64,000 nucleotides of DNA, taken from assembly GCA_944381165.1 (NCBI GenBank), contig CALWKC010000007.1, positions 1 to 64,000 of the forward strand. The letters are read 5' to 3'. The number at the start of each line of letters is the position of its first letter. The stretch's first letter is position 1. Shown one piece after another: positions 26,322 through 36,058 of the stretch. Position numbers and translations under genes: made by a program. The DNA comes from an uncultured Lachnospira sp. (lineage in GTDB: Bacteria > Bacillota > Clostridia > Lachnospirales > Lachnospiraceae). The notes beneath the pieces were generated by a model. The model searched no databases. It was not told the DNA's origin and saw only the letters and a program-made list of their open reading frames with translations.

Positions 26322-26558
26322 CTAATATCCCATAAATTCCTGAATATCTCTTAAAATATCCTCAAGCTGTTCTCCTTCGTCCTGTATTGTAAGATGAAGC
26401 GGTTTGCTGAGGTCAAGGCTGAACAAACCAACCAATGACTTGGCATCAACACAGCTATGCCCTGATTCTATGTCAAACGAACACGTATACTTGCTGATAA
26501 CACTCACAAACCTCTGCACCTTCTCAACCGAATCCAACATTACCGTAACTGTAAACAT
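26322..26558 (-). CDS. HPr-like protein lacking the active-site histidine (Crh-like)
   Basis: 78 residues with the HPr open-faced sandwich pattern. DAKSLVGLFSLDLSKPLHL corresponds to the KSIMGVMSL helix of HPr, keeping the serine (Ser41 here, Ser46 in HPr) phosphorylated by HPr kinase. The N-terminal HARPA loop with phospho-histidine is absent; the region reads VMLDSVEKVQRFV. This combination recalls Crh of Bacillus, which cannot transfer phosphate to sugars but binds CcpA when Ser-phosphorylated. A regulatory role is inferred. It stands alone between the DUF1538 and cardiolipin synthase genes. Confidence 0.65.
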   Translation of the reverse strand: MFTVTVMLDSVEKVQRFVSVISKYTCSFDIESGHSCVDAKSLVGLFSLDLSKPLHLTIQDEGEQLEDILRDIQEFMGY

Positions 26559-26695
26559 ATTCGTTCCTCCTTATGTAGTCTTGTTTTTATTTTAGTACAA
26601 TAATAATACTACATCAAACCGATAAAAACAACCAAAAAGTCCCGGAACGTTTGTGGCAAAAAGCCCCTGAAAACTTAAACATACCCGAAAACATT

Positions 26696-28294
26696 CTACA
26701 TAAGAGGCGCGATTAAACGGAGTATCTGACCTGCTGCCTTTTTATACCACGGATACTTTTTACAGTCCTCCGGAGTAATTTTCTGACACTTTTCAAGAGT
26801 TTTCATAAAATCAAGCTCAATATCTCTGATTACCTCGTTTTTATAAATATACGCACCGCACTCAAAATGCAGATACATGCTCCTGAAATCAAGATTTACC
26901 GTCCCCACTGTAGCTCTTACGTCATCGCTGATAAATTCCTTCGCATGCACAAACCCGGGAGTATACTCATAAATGTGAACGCCTTTTTCGATAAGTTCAA
27001 GATAATACGTCCTCGCCAGAAGATACGCATAGACCTTATCCGGTATATGAGGCATTATAATTATCGTCTCAACGCCTCTCTTGGCACAGTAACACAGAGC
27101 AGCAATCATCTCATCATCCAAAATCAGATACGGCGTCATAATGTGAACATACTTTGTAGCGCGGTTTAAAATATCGACATATACCCTCTTGCCTATTCTT
27201 TCGGAAGAAAAAGGACTGTCTCCATAAGGTATCACATACCCTCCGCTCCTTAAAAGAGCGTTGTCCCTGTCAAATTCCCGCATACACCGTTCTCTGCTTA
27301 CGTTCAGAATATATTTTTTAAGCTCATCCTGCTCAATACTGCTCTTCTTTCCGGCCACCTGCCACATTTTCAGAAACATATATGTAAAACTCTTGACCGC
27401 ATCACCCTTAATCATAACTGCAGTATCTTTCCAGTGACCAAACCTGTCAAGCCTGTCAATATATTCATCGGCTAGATTAATTCCTCCGGTAAAAACAGTC
27501 TCCCCGTCTATCACTAATATCTTTCTGTGGTCGCGGTTATTCTGCACCGTGGAGAGCACCGGACGAATCTGCGAAAAAGGTCTGGACTGTATTCCGAATT
27601 TTTCCAATTCTTTATAATAACCGTACGGCAGCAGCATAAGACTGCACATTCCGTCATACATAAAACGGACCTCAACGCCCTCTGCCGCCTTCTGCTTCAG
27701 AATATCAAGTATAGTTCTCCACATATAGCTGTCTGTAACTATAAAATACTCCATAAATATAAACTTTTTTGCCGCTTTGAGCTGCTTTTGCATCTCTTCA
27801 AATTTATTTTCGCCAAGAGGGAAAAACATAATTCCGTTATCCTTATATGCAGGAAAATCACCCGCATTATACAGATACCTCGAAAGACCGTTCTCACCGT
27901 GTGATACTCCCTCAAGCTCATCATATATCTCCTGATTATACTCCTCACTCTCATGAAGCTGTTTGTCAATCAGAGCAAGCCTTCTGCGCATGATTTTTGT
28001 GCCAAGCTGAAGATTGACAAAAATATACATAAGAGTTCCGAATACAGGAATTATAAGCACAGGAAGCATCCATGCCATTTTAAAACTTGCATTTGAATTT
28101 TCATTAAAAATGTGTATCACAACAAGCGCGCCTATAAGAACAAATATAATATACACAAGAACGGAATACGAATACATCCAGTTCGCGATGATGATAAAGA
28201 AAGCAAGCTGCATAAGGACAGAAAAGATTACAAAGGCCGTGCGGCCAAATAAAAGCTTTGAAATTTTTTTCATCTTTCGGGTAATTTTCTTCAT
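26696..28294 (-). CDS. cls: Cardiolipin synthase (phospholipase D family)
   Basis: 532 residues. Two N-terminal membrane spans (about 15-40 and 45-65, then a third weaker stretch) precede two PLD domains. HKD motif 1 is in NRDHRKILVIDGE near residue 255 and motif 2 in FVHAKEFISDD near 450. The enzyme condenses two phosphatidylglycerols into cardiolipin at the inner membrane. Length and layout fit bacterial Cls enzymes. Confidence 0.9.
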   Translation of the reverse strand: MKKITRKMKKISKLLFGRTAFVIFSVLMQLAFFIIIANWMYSYSVLVYIIFVLIGALVVIHIFNENSNASFKMAWMLPVLIIPVFGTLMYIFVNLQLGTKIMRRRLALIDKQLHESEEYNQEIYDELEGVSHGENGLSRYLYNAGDFPAYKDNGIMFFPLGENKFEEMQKQLKAAKKFIFMEYFIVTDSYMWRTILDILKQKAAEGVEVRFMYDGMCSLMLLPYGYYKELEKFGIQSRPFSQIRPVLSTVQNNRDHRKILVIDGETVFTGGINLADEYIDRLDRFGHWKDTAVMIKGDAVKSFTYMFLKMWQVAGKKSSIEQDELKKYILNVSRERCMREFDRDNALLRSGGYVIPYGDSPFSSERIGKRVYVDILNRATKYVHIMTPYLILDDEMIAALCYCAKRGVETIIIMPHIPDKVYAYLLARTYYLELIEKGVHIYEYTPGFVHAKEFISDDVRATVGTVNLDFRSMYLHFECGAYIYKNEVIRDIELDFMKTLEKCQKITPEDCKKYPWYKKAAGQILRLIAPLM

Positions 28295-28373
28295 GTTATC
28301 CTCCGTCTCTTTTACAGCATGTAATATATATCTTATATATCATAACATATTTGCGTTTCTCAGTCCACATACG

Positions 28374-28405
28374 GAAAAAGCAGGGGCGGCACAGCCGCCC
28401 CCGCT
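28374..28405 (-). terminator. Terminator of the glutamate synthase operon
   Basis: Minus strand arms AGCGGGGGCGGC and GCCGCCCCTGCT followed by TTTTCC, 25 bp after the gltD stop. Confidence 0.8.
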
Positions 28406-28430
28406 TATAAATTTATATATCGAATATCCG

Positions 28431-29915
28431 TCACAGATTTGTATAACCCATGAGATAACGGTCAACTTCTCTTGCACAGTCACGGCCCTGACGGATTGCT
28501 TTTACGACAAGAGACTGACCCGTGTGGCAGTCGCCTGCGGTAAACACACCATTTACATTTGTTGCAAAGCCGTCCTGTTCAGTCTTAATGTTTGTGCGCT
28601 CTGTAAGCTCTACCCCGAAAGCATCAGTTACATACTTCTGCACTCCAAGGAAGCCTGCTGCGATAAGAACAAGCTCACAAGGAAGCTCTTTTTCACTGCC
28701 CTCCACAGGCACCATCATTTTTCTTCCCGTTTTTTCGTCAACCTTAGACTCAAGCCTTACAGTTACAACCTTTTCAAGGTTGCCCTTTTTATCCTTCTTG
28801 AACTCCTTGACAGTTGTTGTGTAGACACGAGGGTCATGACCAAACACTGCGATTGCCTCCTCCTGACCGTAATCGGTCTTGCAGACGAGCGGCCACTGAG
28901 GCCACGGATTATTCTCGCTTCTGACATCTGGAGCCTTAGGCATCATCTCAAGCTGGGTAACCGATTTGCAGCCATGTCGTATGCATGTTCCCACACAGTC
29001 ATTTCCGGTATCTCCGCCTCCGATAACAATAACATTTTTATCCTTGGCGGATATATACTTTCCATCGCCAAAATTAGAGTCCAGAAGGCTCTTTGTCGTA
29101 GACTTCAAGAAATCTACCGCAAAATATATTCCGTTAGCGTCTCTGCCCGGCGCGTTAATATCTCTCGGATTTGAAGCTCCGCACGCGAGAATTACAGCAT
29201 CATACTCATCCATAAGCTTCTTGGCTTTGATTTTCTCGCCTATATTTGCCTCAGTGACAAATTCAACGCCCTCCTCTCTCATCACATCGAGCTTTCTGTC
29301 TATAATGTGCTTTTCAAGCTTCATATTAGGAATGCCGTATCTTAACAGTCCTCCAATTCTGTCGGACCTTTCAAACACCGTGACCATATGACCTCTTGTG
29401 TTGAGCTGGTCTGCTGCCGCAAGCCCGGCAGGGCCTGAGCCGACAACAGCAATCCGCTTTCCTGTTCTGACCTTAGGCGGCTTAGGACCTGCCCAGCCGT
29501 TTTCATACGCGCGCTCGATAATTGCCATCTCATTTTCCTTAGTGCACACAGCGTCCCCATTCAGGCCGCAGGTGCATGCCTTCTCACACAGCGCAGGGCA
29601 GACGCGGCTCGTAAATTCCGGAAAATTGCTGGTCTTGTGAAGTCTGTTGTATGCTTCCTCCCAGTTTCCCGTATATACAAGGTCGTTCCACTCAGGAATA
29701 AGATTGTTTAACGGACATCCTGACGTCATGCCCTTAATATTCATACCCGACTGGCAGAACGGCACGCCGCAGTCCATACAGCGCGCGCCCTGGCGTCTCT
29801 GTTCATCCTCAGACAGAGGAGTATGAAACTCATTAAAATTCTTTATTCTCTCTTTAGGCGAAACTGCTTTCGCTTCTTTTCGCTCATATTCCAAAAATCC
29901 TGTTGGCTTTCCCAT
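28431..29915 (-). CDS. gltD: Glutamate synthase small subunit (NADPH)
   Basis: 494 residues. Passes electrons from NADPH through FAD and Fe-S clusters to the large subunit for making glutamate. N-terminal cysteines CMDCGVPFCQSG and the CPLNNLIPEWNDL segment bind clusters. FAD is bound by VVGSGPAGLAAADQL near 155 and NADPH by VIGGGDTGNDCVGT near 295. The conserved C-terminal GVFTAGDCHTGQSLVV closes the FAD site. It is encoded downstream of gltB after 87 bp holding a hairpin (CATGCCC/GGGGCATG). Confidence 0.95.
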   Translation of the reverse strand: MGKPTGFLEYERKEAKAVSPKERIKNFNEFHTPLSEDEQRRQGARCMDCGVPFCQSGMNIKGMTSGCPLNNLIPEWNDLVYTGNWEEAYNRLHKTSNFPEFTSRVCPALCEKACTCGLNGDAVCTKENEMAIIERAYENGWAGPKPPKVRTGKRIAVVGSGPAGLAAADQLNTRGHMVTVFERSDRIGGLLRYGIPNMKLEKHIIDRKLDVMREEGVEFVTEANIGEKIKAKKLMDEYDAVILACGASNPRDINAPGRDANGIYFAVDFLKSTTKSLLDSNFGDGKYISAKDKNVIVIGGGDTGNDCVGTCIRHGCKSVTQLEMMPKAPDVRSENNPWPQWPLVCKTDYGQEEAIAVFGHDPRVYTTTVKEFKKDKKGNLEKVVTVRLESKVDEKTGRKMMVPVEGSEKELPCELVLIAAGFLGVQKYVTDAFGVELTERTNIKTEQDGFATNVNGVFTAGDCHTGQSLVVKAIRQGRDCAREVDRYLMGYTNL

Positions 29916-30002
29916 AAAAATCTCCTTTCGGTAATCGCTTAATCACTCCCGCTGCACATGCCCGAAATCCTACGCGGATTAACGGGGCATGAATACAGCA
30001 TT

Positions 30003-33000
30003 TTACTTTGTCACTGCGTAGAACGCCTCAATCTGAGCCTGCTCGCTGCTCAAGCCCTTCTCTTCCATCTGAACAATAGTGTTAAGCATCTTCTTGTAGT
30101 CATGAGGAATAATTCTCTTAAACTTAGGAAGATATTCGCCAAAATTGTCGAGAACTTCTTTGCCCTTCTTTGAATTCGTGTACGCAACATGCTCCGTGAT
30201 AAGCTCCTTGAGCTCAAGTACATCATACTTATCTGTCACAGGCTCCATAGAGACAAGCTGCTTGTTCATTCTCTTATAGAGACTTGTATCCTCATCGAGA
30301 ACATATGCAATACCGCCGCTCATACCTGCCGCAAAGTTCTTTCCTGTTTTTCCAAGCACAACAACACGTCCGCCTGTCATGTACTCACAGCCGTGGTCGC
30401 CGCAGCCTTCAACAACCGCTGTCGCTCCTGAATTTCTGACACAGAAACGCTCGCCGGCAACACCGTTGATGAACGCTTTTCCGCTCGTAGCTCCGTAAAG
30501 AGCAACATTACCGATAATTATATTTTCATCTTCTTTATAAGTACTTCCTGTCGGAGGATATACTATAAGCTTTCCGCCCGAAAGACCCTTTCCGAAATAG
30601 TCGTTGCTGTCTCCGACAAGCTCAAGAGTGAGTCCCTTAGGAACAAACGCACCAAAGCTCTGTCCGCCTGCGCCGTTGCACTTTACTGTGTAAGTATCCT
30701 CCTCAAGAGTCTCTCCGAATCTTCTTGTAATTTCAGCTCCAAGCAGAGTTCCGACAGAACGGTCCGTATTTGTAACATCAACCTCAACGCTTCTCTTCTG
30801 CCTTTGATCTAACGCCGCTGCAAATTTCTTAAGCAGAATTTTTTCGTCAATCGTCTTTTCAAGCTCAAAGTCAAACACATTTTTCTTATCATAATGTATC
30901 TTTGAAGCCTCTTTGATATATGGATTATCCAAAATCTTAGACAAATCAACCTTTCTTGAGCGTCCGCTCTCAGGGACATCTCTCTGCTCAAGGAAATCAG
31001 TTCTTCCCACCAGCTCGTCAACCGTCCTTACGCCGAGCTTTGCCATATACTCGCGAAGCTCCTGCGCTATAAATCTCATAAAGTTCACAACGTACTCAGG
31101 CTTGCCCGCAAATTTCTTTCTGAGCTCAGGATTTTGTGTTGCAACGCCTACAGGACACGAGTCGAGGTTACATACTCTCATCATCACACAGCCCATGGTT
31201 ACAAGCGGTGCAGTAGCAAAACCGAACTCCTCGGCGCCCAGCATAGCGGCGATAGCAACGTCGCGTCCGCTCATAAGCTTACCGTCCGTCTCGATTATAA
31301 CCTTATTTCTCAGTCCGTTCATTGTGAGCGTCTGATGAGCCTCTGCAAGTCCGAGCTCCCACGGAAGTCCCGCATTGTGAATAGAACTTCTAGGCGCCGC
31401 ACCTGTACCTCCGTCATATCCGGAAATCAGGATAACCTGTGCTCCCGCCTTTGCAACACCCGATGCGACCGTTCCTACGCCCGCCTCAGATACAAGCTTG
31501 ACTGAAATACGCGCATTCTTGTTCGCATTTTTCAAATCATAGATAAGCTGCGCCAAATCCTCGATAGAATAAATATCGTGATGAGGCGGAGGTGATATAA
31601 GCGATACTCCAGGTGTTGAGAGACGCGTCTTTGCAATCCACGGATAAACCTTCTTTCCCGGAAGATGTCCGCCCTCACCCGGCTTAGCTCCCTGAGCCAT
31701 CTTAATCTGAATCTCCTGAGCGCTCACAAGATATCTTGATGTAACGCCGAAACGTCCCGATGCAACCTGCTTGATTGCGGAACATTTATTCAGGCCGTCA
31801 GGACCGACAGTGAGGCGCTCTTCCTCCTCGCCGCCCTCGCCGCTGTTTGACTTGCCGTGAAGCATATTCATCGCAACAGCCATTGTCTCGTGAGCTTCCT
31901 TTGAGATTGAGCCGTATGACATCGCGCCTGTCTTAAACCTGCGCACAATGGAATCAACGCTCTCAACCTCGTCTATATTTATACCCTTCTTAGGGAACTT
32001 AATGTCCATAAGGCCTCTTAAGTTCATTGCGCCTGTCTCTTTATTTACAAGCTTTGTATATTCCTTAAATACATTGTAATCTCCCGTCCTCGTCGCAAGC
32101 TGAAGCAGATGTATTGTATGAGGATTATATAAATGCTCCTCCTTTCCGCTTCTGAGCTTGTGCGCACCGTTACTGTCAAGCGTCGTATCGGTAGGAAGTC
32201 CGAGCGGGTCAAAAGCCTTTGAGTGAAGCGTCTCAACGTCCTCCTGAATATCCGAAAGACTGATACCCTCAATTCTGCTCACTGTTCCCTTAAAGTACTT
32301 GTTTATAACATCAGAATTGATACCGATTGCCTCAAAAATCTTAGCTCCCTGATATGACTGAATTGTCGAAATACCCATTTTAGCCGCAATCTTGACAATA
32401 CCGCCTAAAATCGCACTGTTGTAATCGTCGACAGCCGCATAGTAATCCTTGTCGAGCATATTCAAATCAATAAGCTCCTGGATACTCTCCTGCGCGAGAT
32501 ACGGATTAATGGCAGACGCGCCGTATCCGAGAAGAGTTGCAAAATGATGAACTTCTCTAGGCTCGCCGCTCTCTAAGATTACAGCCATAGCAGTTCTCTT
32601 CTTGGTCTGTACAAGGTACTGCTGAAGCGCAGACACCGCAAGAAGCGACGGAATTGCAACGTGGTTTTCGTCAACTCCCCTGTCTGAGAGTATGATGATA
32701 TTTGCCCCCTCCCTGTGTGCTCTGTCAACTTCTACATAAAGGTGGTCGATTGCCTTCTCAAGAGAGGTATTTTTATAGTAGATAATCGGAATTGTCTCTA
32801 CCTTAAATCCGTCAACCTTCATATTTTTAATCTTCAAAAGGTCTGTATTTGTAAGAATAGGATGATTAATCTTGAGCTGCTTGCAGTTTTCAGCCTTCTC
32901 CTCCAACACATTTCCGTCTGTTCCGAGATAAACCGTCGTAGCAGTAACAACCTTCTCGCGGATAGAGTCAATAGGCGGATTTGTAACCTGTGCAAAAAGC

Positions 33001-34541
33001 TGCTTAAAATAATTAAACAGCGGCTGGTGTTTGTTTGAGAGAACTGCCAGCGGAGTGTCAATTCCCATCGCCCCGATCTGCTCGGATCCGTTTAACGCCA
33101 TCGGAAGAATTGAGTTCTTTAAATCCTCATAGGTATAGCCGAATGCCTTCTGAAGCCTTGCACGCTCCTCCTTCGTGTGCATAGGAACCTTCTGATTAGG
33201 AATTTTCAAATCATGGAGCTGAATGAGGTTGTTGTCAAGCCACTCGCCGTAAGGCTGCTTGGTCGCATACTCCTCCTTGAGCTCGTCGTCGTCGATAAGC
33301 TCGCCCTTTACCATATCAACCAGAAGCATTTTTCCCGGTCTGAGTCTGTCCTTAACCTTTATCCTGCTCTCATCTATAGGAAGCACTCCCACCTCTGATG
33401 AGAGAATGAGATAATCGTCGTTTGTCACATAGTAACGCGACGGGCGCAGACCGTTTCGGTCAAGCACAGCTCCCATAATATCGCCGTCCGAGAAAAGGAT
33501 TGACGCAGGACCGTCCCACGGCTCCATCATAGTCGCATAGTACTGGTAAAAATCCTTTTTCTCCTGTGCCATTGCTTTATTGTTGCTCCACGGCTCCGGA
33601 ATTGTAATCATAACAGCCAGCGGAAGCGGCATACCGTTCATAACGAGAAATTCAAGAGTATTATCAAGCATAGCCGAGTCTGAGCCGTTTGTATTAACGA
33701 CAGGCGTAATCTTCGCCATTTCAGCCTCAAGATAATCAGAATACATAGTCTCCTCACGCGAGAGCATTCTGTCGGCGTTTCCCTTTATAGTGTTGATTTC
33801 TCCGTTATGTACGATAAACCTGTTAGGATGAGCGCGTTCCCAGCTCGGATTTGTGTTTGTTGAAAATCTTGAATGTACGATAGCAATAGCCGACTCGTAA
33901 TCAGTATCTTCCAAATCGCCGAAGAACTGGCGGAGCTGCCCTACAAGAAACATACCCTTATATACAATGGTTCTGCTTGAAAGAGATACGACATATGTGT
34001 CCTCGTTTGTCTGCTCAAACACACGTCTGGCTACATAGAGCTTTCTGTCGAAATCTATTCCCTTCTCAACGCCCGCAGGCTTCTTTACAAACGCCTGCAT
34101 AATATAAGGCATACAGTCCACAGCTTTCTTGCCGAGGACATTAGGATATGTAGGGACCTCTCTCCAGCCGAGGAATTCCAGCCCCTCCTTCTCGACAATA
34201 ATTTCAAACATTTTCTTTGCCTGGTTTCTCTTCAGTTCATCCTGCGGAAAGAAGAACATACCAACGCCATACTCTCTCTCTTCACCTATCTGAATGCCAA
34301 GAGGCTTTACAGCTTTCTTAAAAAATTTATGTGACACCTGAAGGAGAATACCCACGCCGTCACCAGTCTTTCCCTCTGCATCTTTACCGGCTCTGTGCTC
34401 CAGATTTTCAACTATACTGAGTGCATCCGAAACCGTCTGATGCGTCTTAATTCCTTTGATGCTTACAACCGCGCCGATACCGCAGTTGTCATGTTCAAAG
34501 CTTGGACTGTAAAGTCCGGGTTGTCTGCTCTGTTTTTCCAT
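30003..34541 (-). CDS. gltB: Glutamate synthase large subunit
   Basis: 1512 residues. Converts glutamine plus 2-oxoglutarate into two glutamates. The class II amidotransferase domain starts with the nucleophile Cys20 (HDNCGIGAVV), so a short propeptide is expected to be removed. The FMN-binding synthase domain contains KPGEGGHLPGKKVYPWIA and the 3Fe-4S motif CVMMRVCNLDSCPVG. The C-terminal beta-helix (GGKLIVYPP, GNVALYGATSG) is complete. With gltD it forms the main ammonium-assimilation operon. A strong promoter lies at 34583-34611. Confidence 0.96.
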   Translation of the reverse strand: MEKQSRQPGLYSPSFEHDNCGIGAVVSIKGIKTHQTVSDALSIVENLEHRAGKDAEGKTGDGVGILLQVSHKFFKKAVKPLGIQIGEEREYGVGMFFFPQDELKRNQAKKMFEIIVEKEGLEFLGWREVPTYPNVLGKKAVDCMPYIMQAFVKKPAGVEKGIDFDRKLYVARRVFEQTNEDTYVVSLSSRTIVYKGMFLVGQLRQFFGDLEDTDYESAIAIVHSRFSTNTNPSWERAHPNRFIVHNGEINTIKGNADRMLSREETMYSDYLEAEMAKITPVVNTNGSDSAMLDNTLEFLVMNGMPLPLAVMITIPEPWSNNKAMAQEKKDFYQYYATMMEPWDGPASILFSDGDIMGAVLDRNGLRPSRYYVTNDDYLILSSEVGVLPIDESRIKVKDRLRPGKMLLVDMVKGELIDDDELKEEYATKQPYGEWLDNNLIQLHDLKIPNQKVPMHTKEERARLQKAFGYTYEDLKNSILPMALNGSEQIGAMGIDTPLAVLSNKHQPLFNYFKQLFAQVTNPPIDSIREKVVTATTVYLGTDGNVLEEKAENCKQLKINHPILTNTDLLKIKNMKVDGFKVETIPIIYYKNTSLEKAIDHLYVEVDRAHREGANIIILSDRGVDENHVAIPSLLAVSALQQYLVQTKKRTAMAVILESGEPREVHHFATLLGYGASAINPYLAQESIQELIDLNMLDKDYYAAVDDYNSAILGGIVKIAAKMGISTIQSYQGAKIFEAIGINSDVINKYFKGTVSRIEGISLSDIQEDVETLHSKAFDPLGLPTDTTLDSNGAHKLRSGKEEHLYNPHTIHLLQLATRTGDYNVFKEYTKLVNKETGAMNLRGLMDIKFPKKGINIDEVESVDSIVRRFKTGAMSYGSISKEAHETMAVAMNMLHGKSNSGEGGEEEERLTVGPDGLNKCSAIKQVASGRFGVTSRYLVSAQEIQIKMAQGAKPGEGGHLPGKKVYPWIAKTRLSTPGVSLISPPPHHDIYSIEDLAQLIYDLKNANKNARISVKLVSEAGVGTVASGVAKAGAQVILISGYDGGTGAAPRSSIHNAGLPWELGLAEAHQTLTMNGLRNKVIIETDGKLMSGRDVAIAAMLGAEEFGFATAPLVTMGCVMMRVCNLDSCPVGVATQNPELRKKFAGKPEYVVNFMRFIAQELREYMAKLGVRTVDELVGRTDFLEQRDVPESGRSRKVDLSKILDNPYIKEASKIHYDKKNVFDFELEKTIDEKILLKKFAAALDQRQKRSVEVDVTNTDRSVGTLLGAEITRRFGETLEEDTYTVKCNGAGGQSFGAFVPKGLTLELVGDSNDYFGKGLSGGKLIVYPPTGSTYKEDENIIIGNVALYGATSGKAFINGVAGERFCVRNSGATAVVEGCGDHGCEYMTGGRVVVLGKTGKNFAAGMSGGIAYVLDEDTSLYKRMNKQLVSMEPVTDKYDVLELKELITEHVAYTNSKKGKEVLDNFGEYLPKFKRIIPHDYKKMLNTIVQMEEKGLSSEQAQIEAFYAVTK

Positions 34542-34582
34542 AAGTCGTTATCATCCTTTCGCAATGGTTTTTGTCGGTTATA

Positions 34583-34676
34583 AATATACTCTTTTTTTAA
34601 ACACATGTAAATATCATTTTTTGTTGTTATTATCAGATAATTTGATATTATTGCATTTATTAATATTATTATCTGA
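34583..34676 (-). promoter_or_regulatory. gltB promoter and upstream inverted repeat
   Basis: Minus strand TTTACA (34606-34611), 17-bp spacer, TATATT (34583-34588). Upstream, TCAGATAAT (34633-34641) and ATTATCTGA (34668-34676) are perfect inverted half-sites 26 bp apart, placed like activator sites. The remainder of the gap up to 35036 is very AT-rich with a terminator at 34876-34930 and no gene I can see. Confidence 0.6.
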
Positions 34677-34875
34677 AAATGGCGCGTTTTGTTTAAATTA
34701 AAGCATGCAATTATATCGTTTTTTTAAATAAAACGAGGCATGTTTACATTAATTTTACATCTGGTTTTGCACCAAAAATGACCCTGTTTTTGAAATTGTA
34801 TTTGAATTGTTTATCAGCAAAAAGCCTGCTTTAATTGATTTTATCAGCTGTTTAAAGCGTTTAATTGTTCAATTC

Positions 34876-34930
34876 TAAAAAACAAAGGCTGATTCGCAAA
34901 ATTTTTTTCAAAAATTACGCAAATCAGCCT
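34876..34930 (-). terminator. Terminator after the lipid kinase gene
   Basis: Minus strand arms AGGCTGATTTGC and GCGAATCAGCCT (34886-34930), with an additional AT-rich inner stem, followed by TTTGTTTTTT. Confidence 0.75.
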
Positions 34931-35036
34931 AAAATTATAAATAAATTTCAATTTTTTCTTAACAAAATTAAGTACAAGTCATCTGACAGCATCATTATCA
35001 CAAACATGGCACGCCATATTGAACTCAGGTTTAAAA

Positions 35037-35948
35037 CTAAAGCTTTCTCTTCTTTTTGTTTTTGATTATAAAATTCACAGCCCCCGGAAGCACATCAAAA
35101 ACAGTCTTATTATATGAGCCGCCAAACTCTCCGTCCAGCGTCCATGCAAGTTCATTCGCGGATTCAAATTCAACATGGCTCGCCTTGAAAGAATACATCA
35201 TATCACAATCCCCAAAATTCTGAGTAACAAAAGCATTGACAAGCTGCTGCAGCTCTAGCGGATTATGAATTTCTTTGATAAGGGTAACCTCAAACATTCC
35301 GTCCTGTAAGTCGGCAGAATTTCCGACAATCCACTTCATGCCTCCAACAGACTTAGTATTGCTGACCATTCCGTATACAAAGCTGCCCTCCGCATTCACC
35401 GTATCGCTTTTTACCCGCACATAGTACGGCTTAAGTCCGATAAAACGCTTTGCCGCCTCCAATATATAAGCCTGATGTCCAAGAACATTCTTAAGCTGCT
35501 GCGGTGTATTATAAGAAACCTCCGTAAACGCTCCGAACGCCGCAACATAATTAAAGCTGCGCTCACCCAGCATCATTCCTATGTCACAGCTAAACAGCTT
35601 CCCTTTGGCAATATTGCGGGCAGCCTCCCTCATCTCGCGCGGAATTCCCAGACTCTTCGCAAAATCATTCGTTGTTCCGCTCGGAATATAACCTATCGGA
35701 AGCCTTTTATCAAGCTTCAGCACAGCTCCGACCGTCTCATTTAATGTGCCGTCTCCTCCGCTGCAAGCAACCACATCATATTTCATGCCGTTTTTAATGA
35801 TATAATTGAAGCCGTCCAAAGGCGCCTTAGTAGGATATACCGTAACCTCATAATCCGCCTGCGAAAATATCTGAATAATCTCCATAAGCTTATTCTTTAT
35901 CTGTGCTTTTCCTGAATTAGGATTAAATATAAACAGTAATTTTTTCAC
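35037..35948 (-). CDS. Diacylglycerol kinase / YegS-BmrU family lipid kinase
   Basis: 303 residues. ATP-dependent lipid kinase of the DagK fold: glycine-rich CSGGDGTLNETVG near 62-74 binds ATP and PSGTTNDFAKSLGIP near 88-102 is the substrate loop. Members recycle diacylglycerol or phosphorylate other lipids at the membrane. The start is GTG at 35948 with GGAGG 6 bp upstream. C-terminal basic tail NKKKRKL. Single-gene unit with its own terminator. Confidence 0.88.
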   Translation of the reverse strand: MKKLLFIFNPNSGKAQIKNKLMEIIQIFSQADYEVTVYPTKAPLDGFNYIIKNGMKYDVVACSGGDGTLNETVGAVLKLDKRLPIGYIPSGTTNDFAKSLGIPREMREAARNIAKGKLFSCDIGMMLGERSFNYVAAFGAFTEVSYNTPQQLKNVLGHQAYILEAAKRFIGLKPYYVRVKSDTVNAEGSFVYGMVSNTKSVGGMKWIVGNSADLQDGMFEVTLIKEIHNPLELQQLVNAFVTQNFGDCDMMYSFKASHVEFESANELAWTLDGEFGGSYNKTVFDVLPGAVNFIIKNKKKRKL

Positions 35949-36058
35949 AATAACCCTCCATGTCCGCCGGCGCTTACTTTGTCAAAAATGTGCCTTCTGC
36001 CCGTGACAGACCCGAACTTCAAAGTCTGCGCGCATCGCCCTTGACGTATTATATTCGG

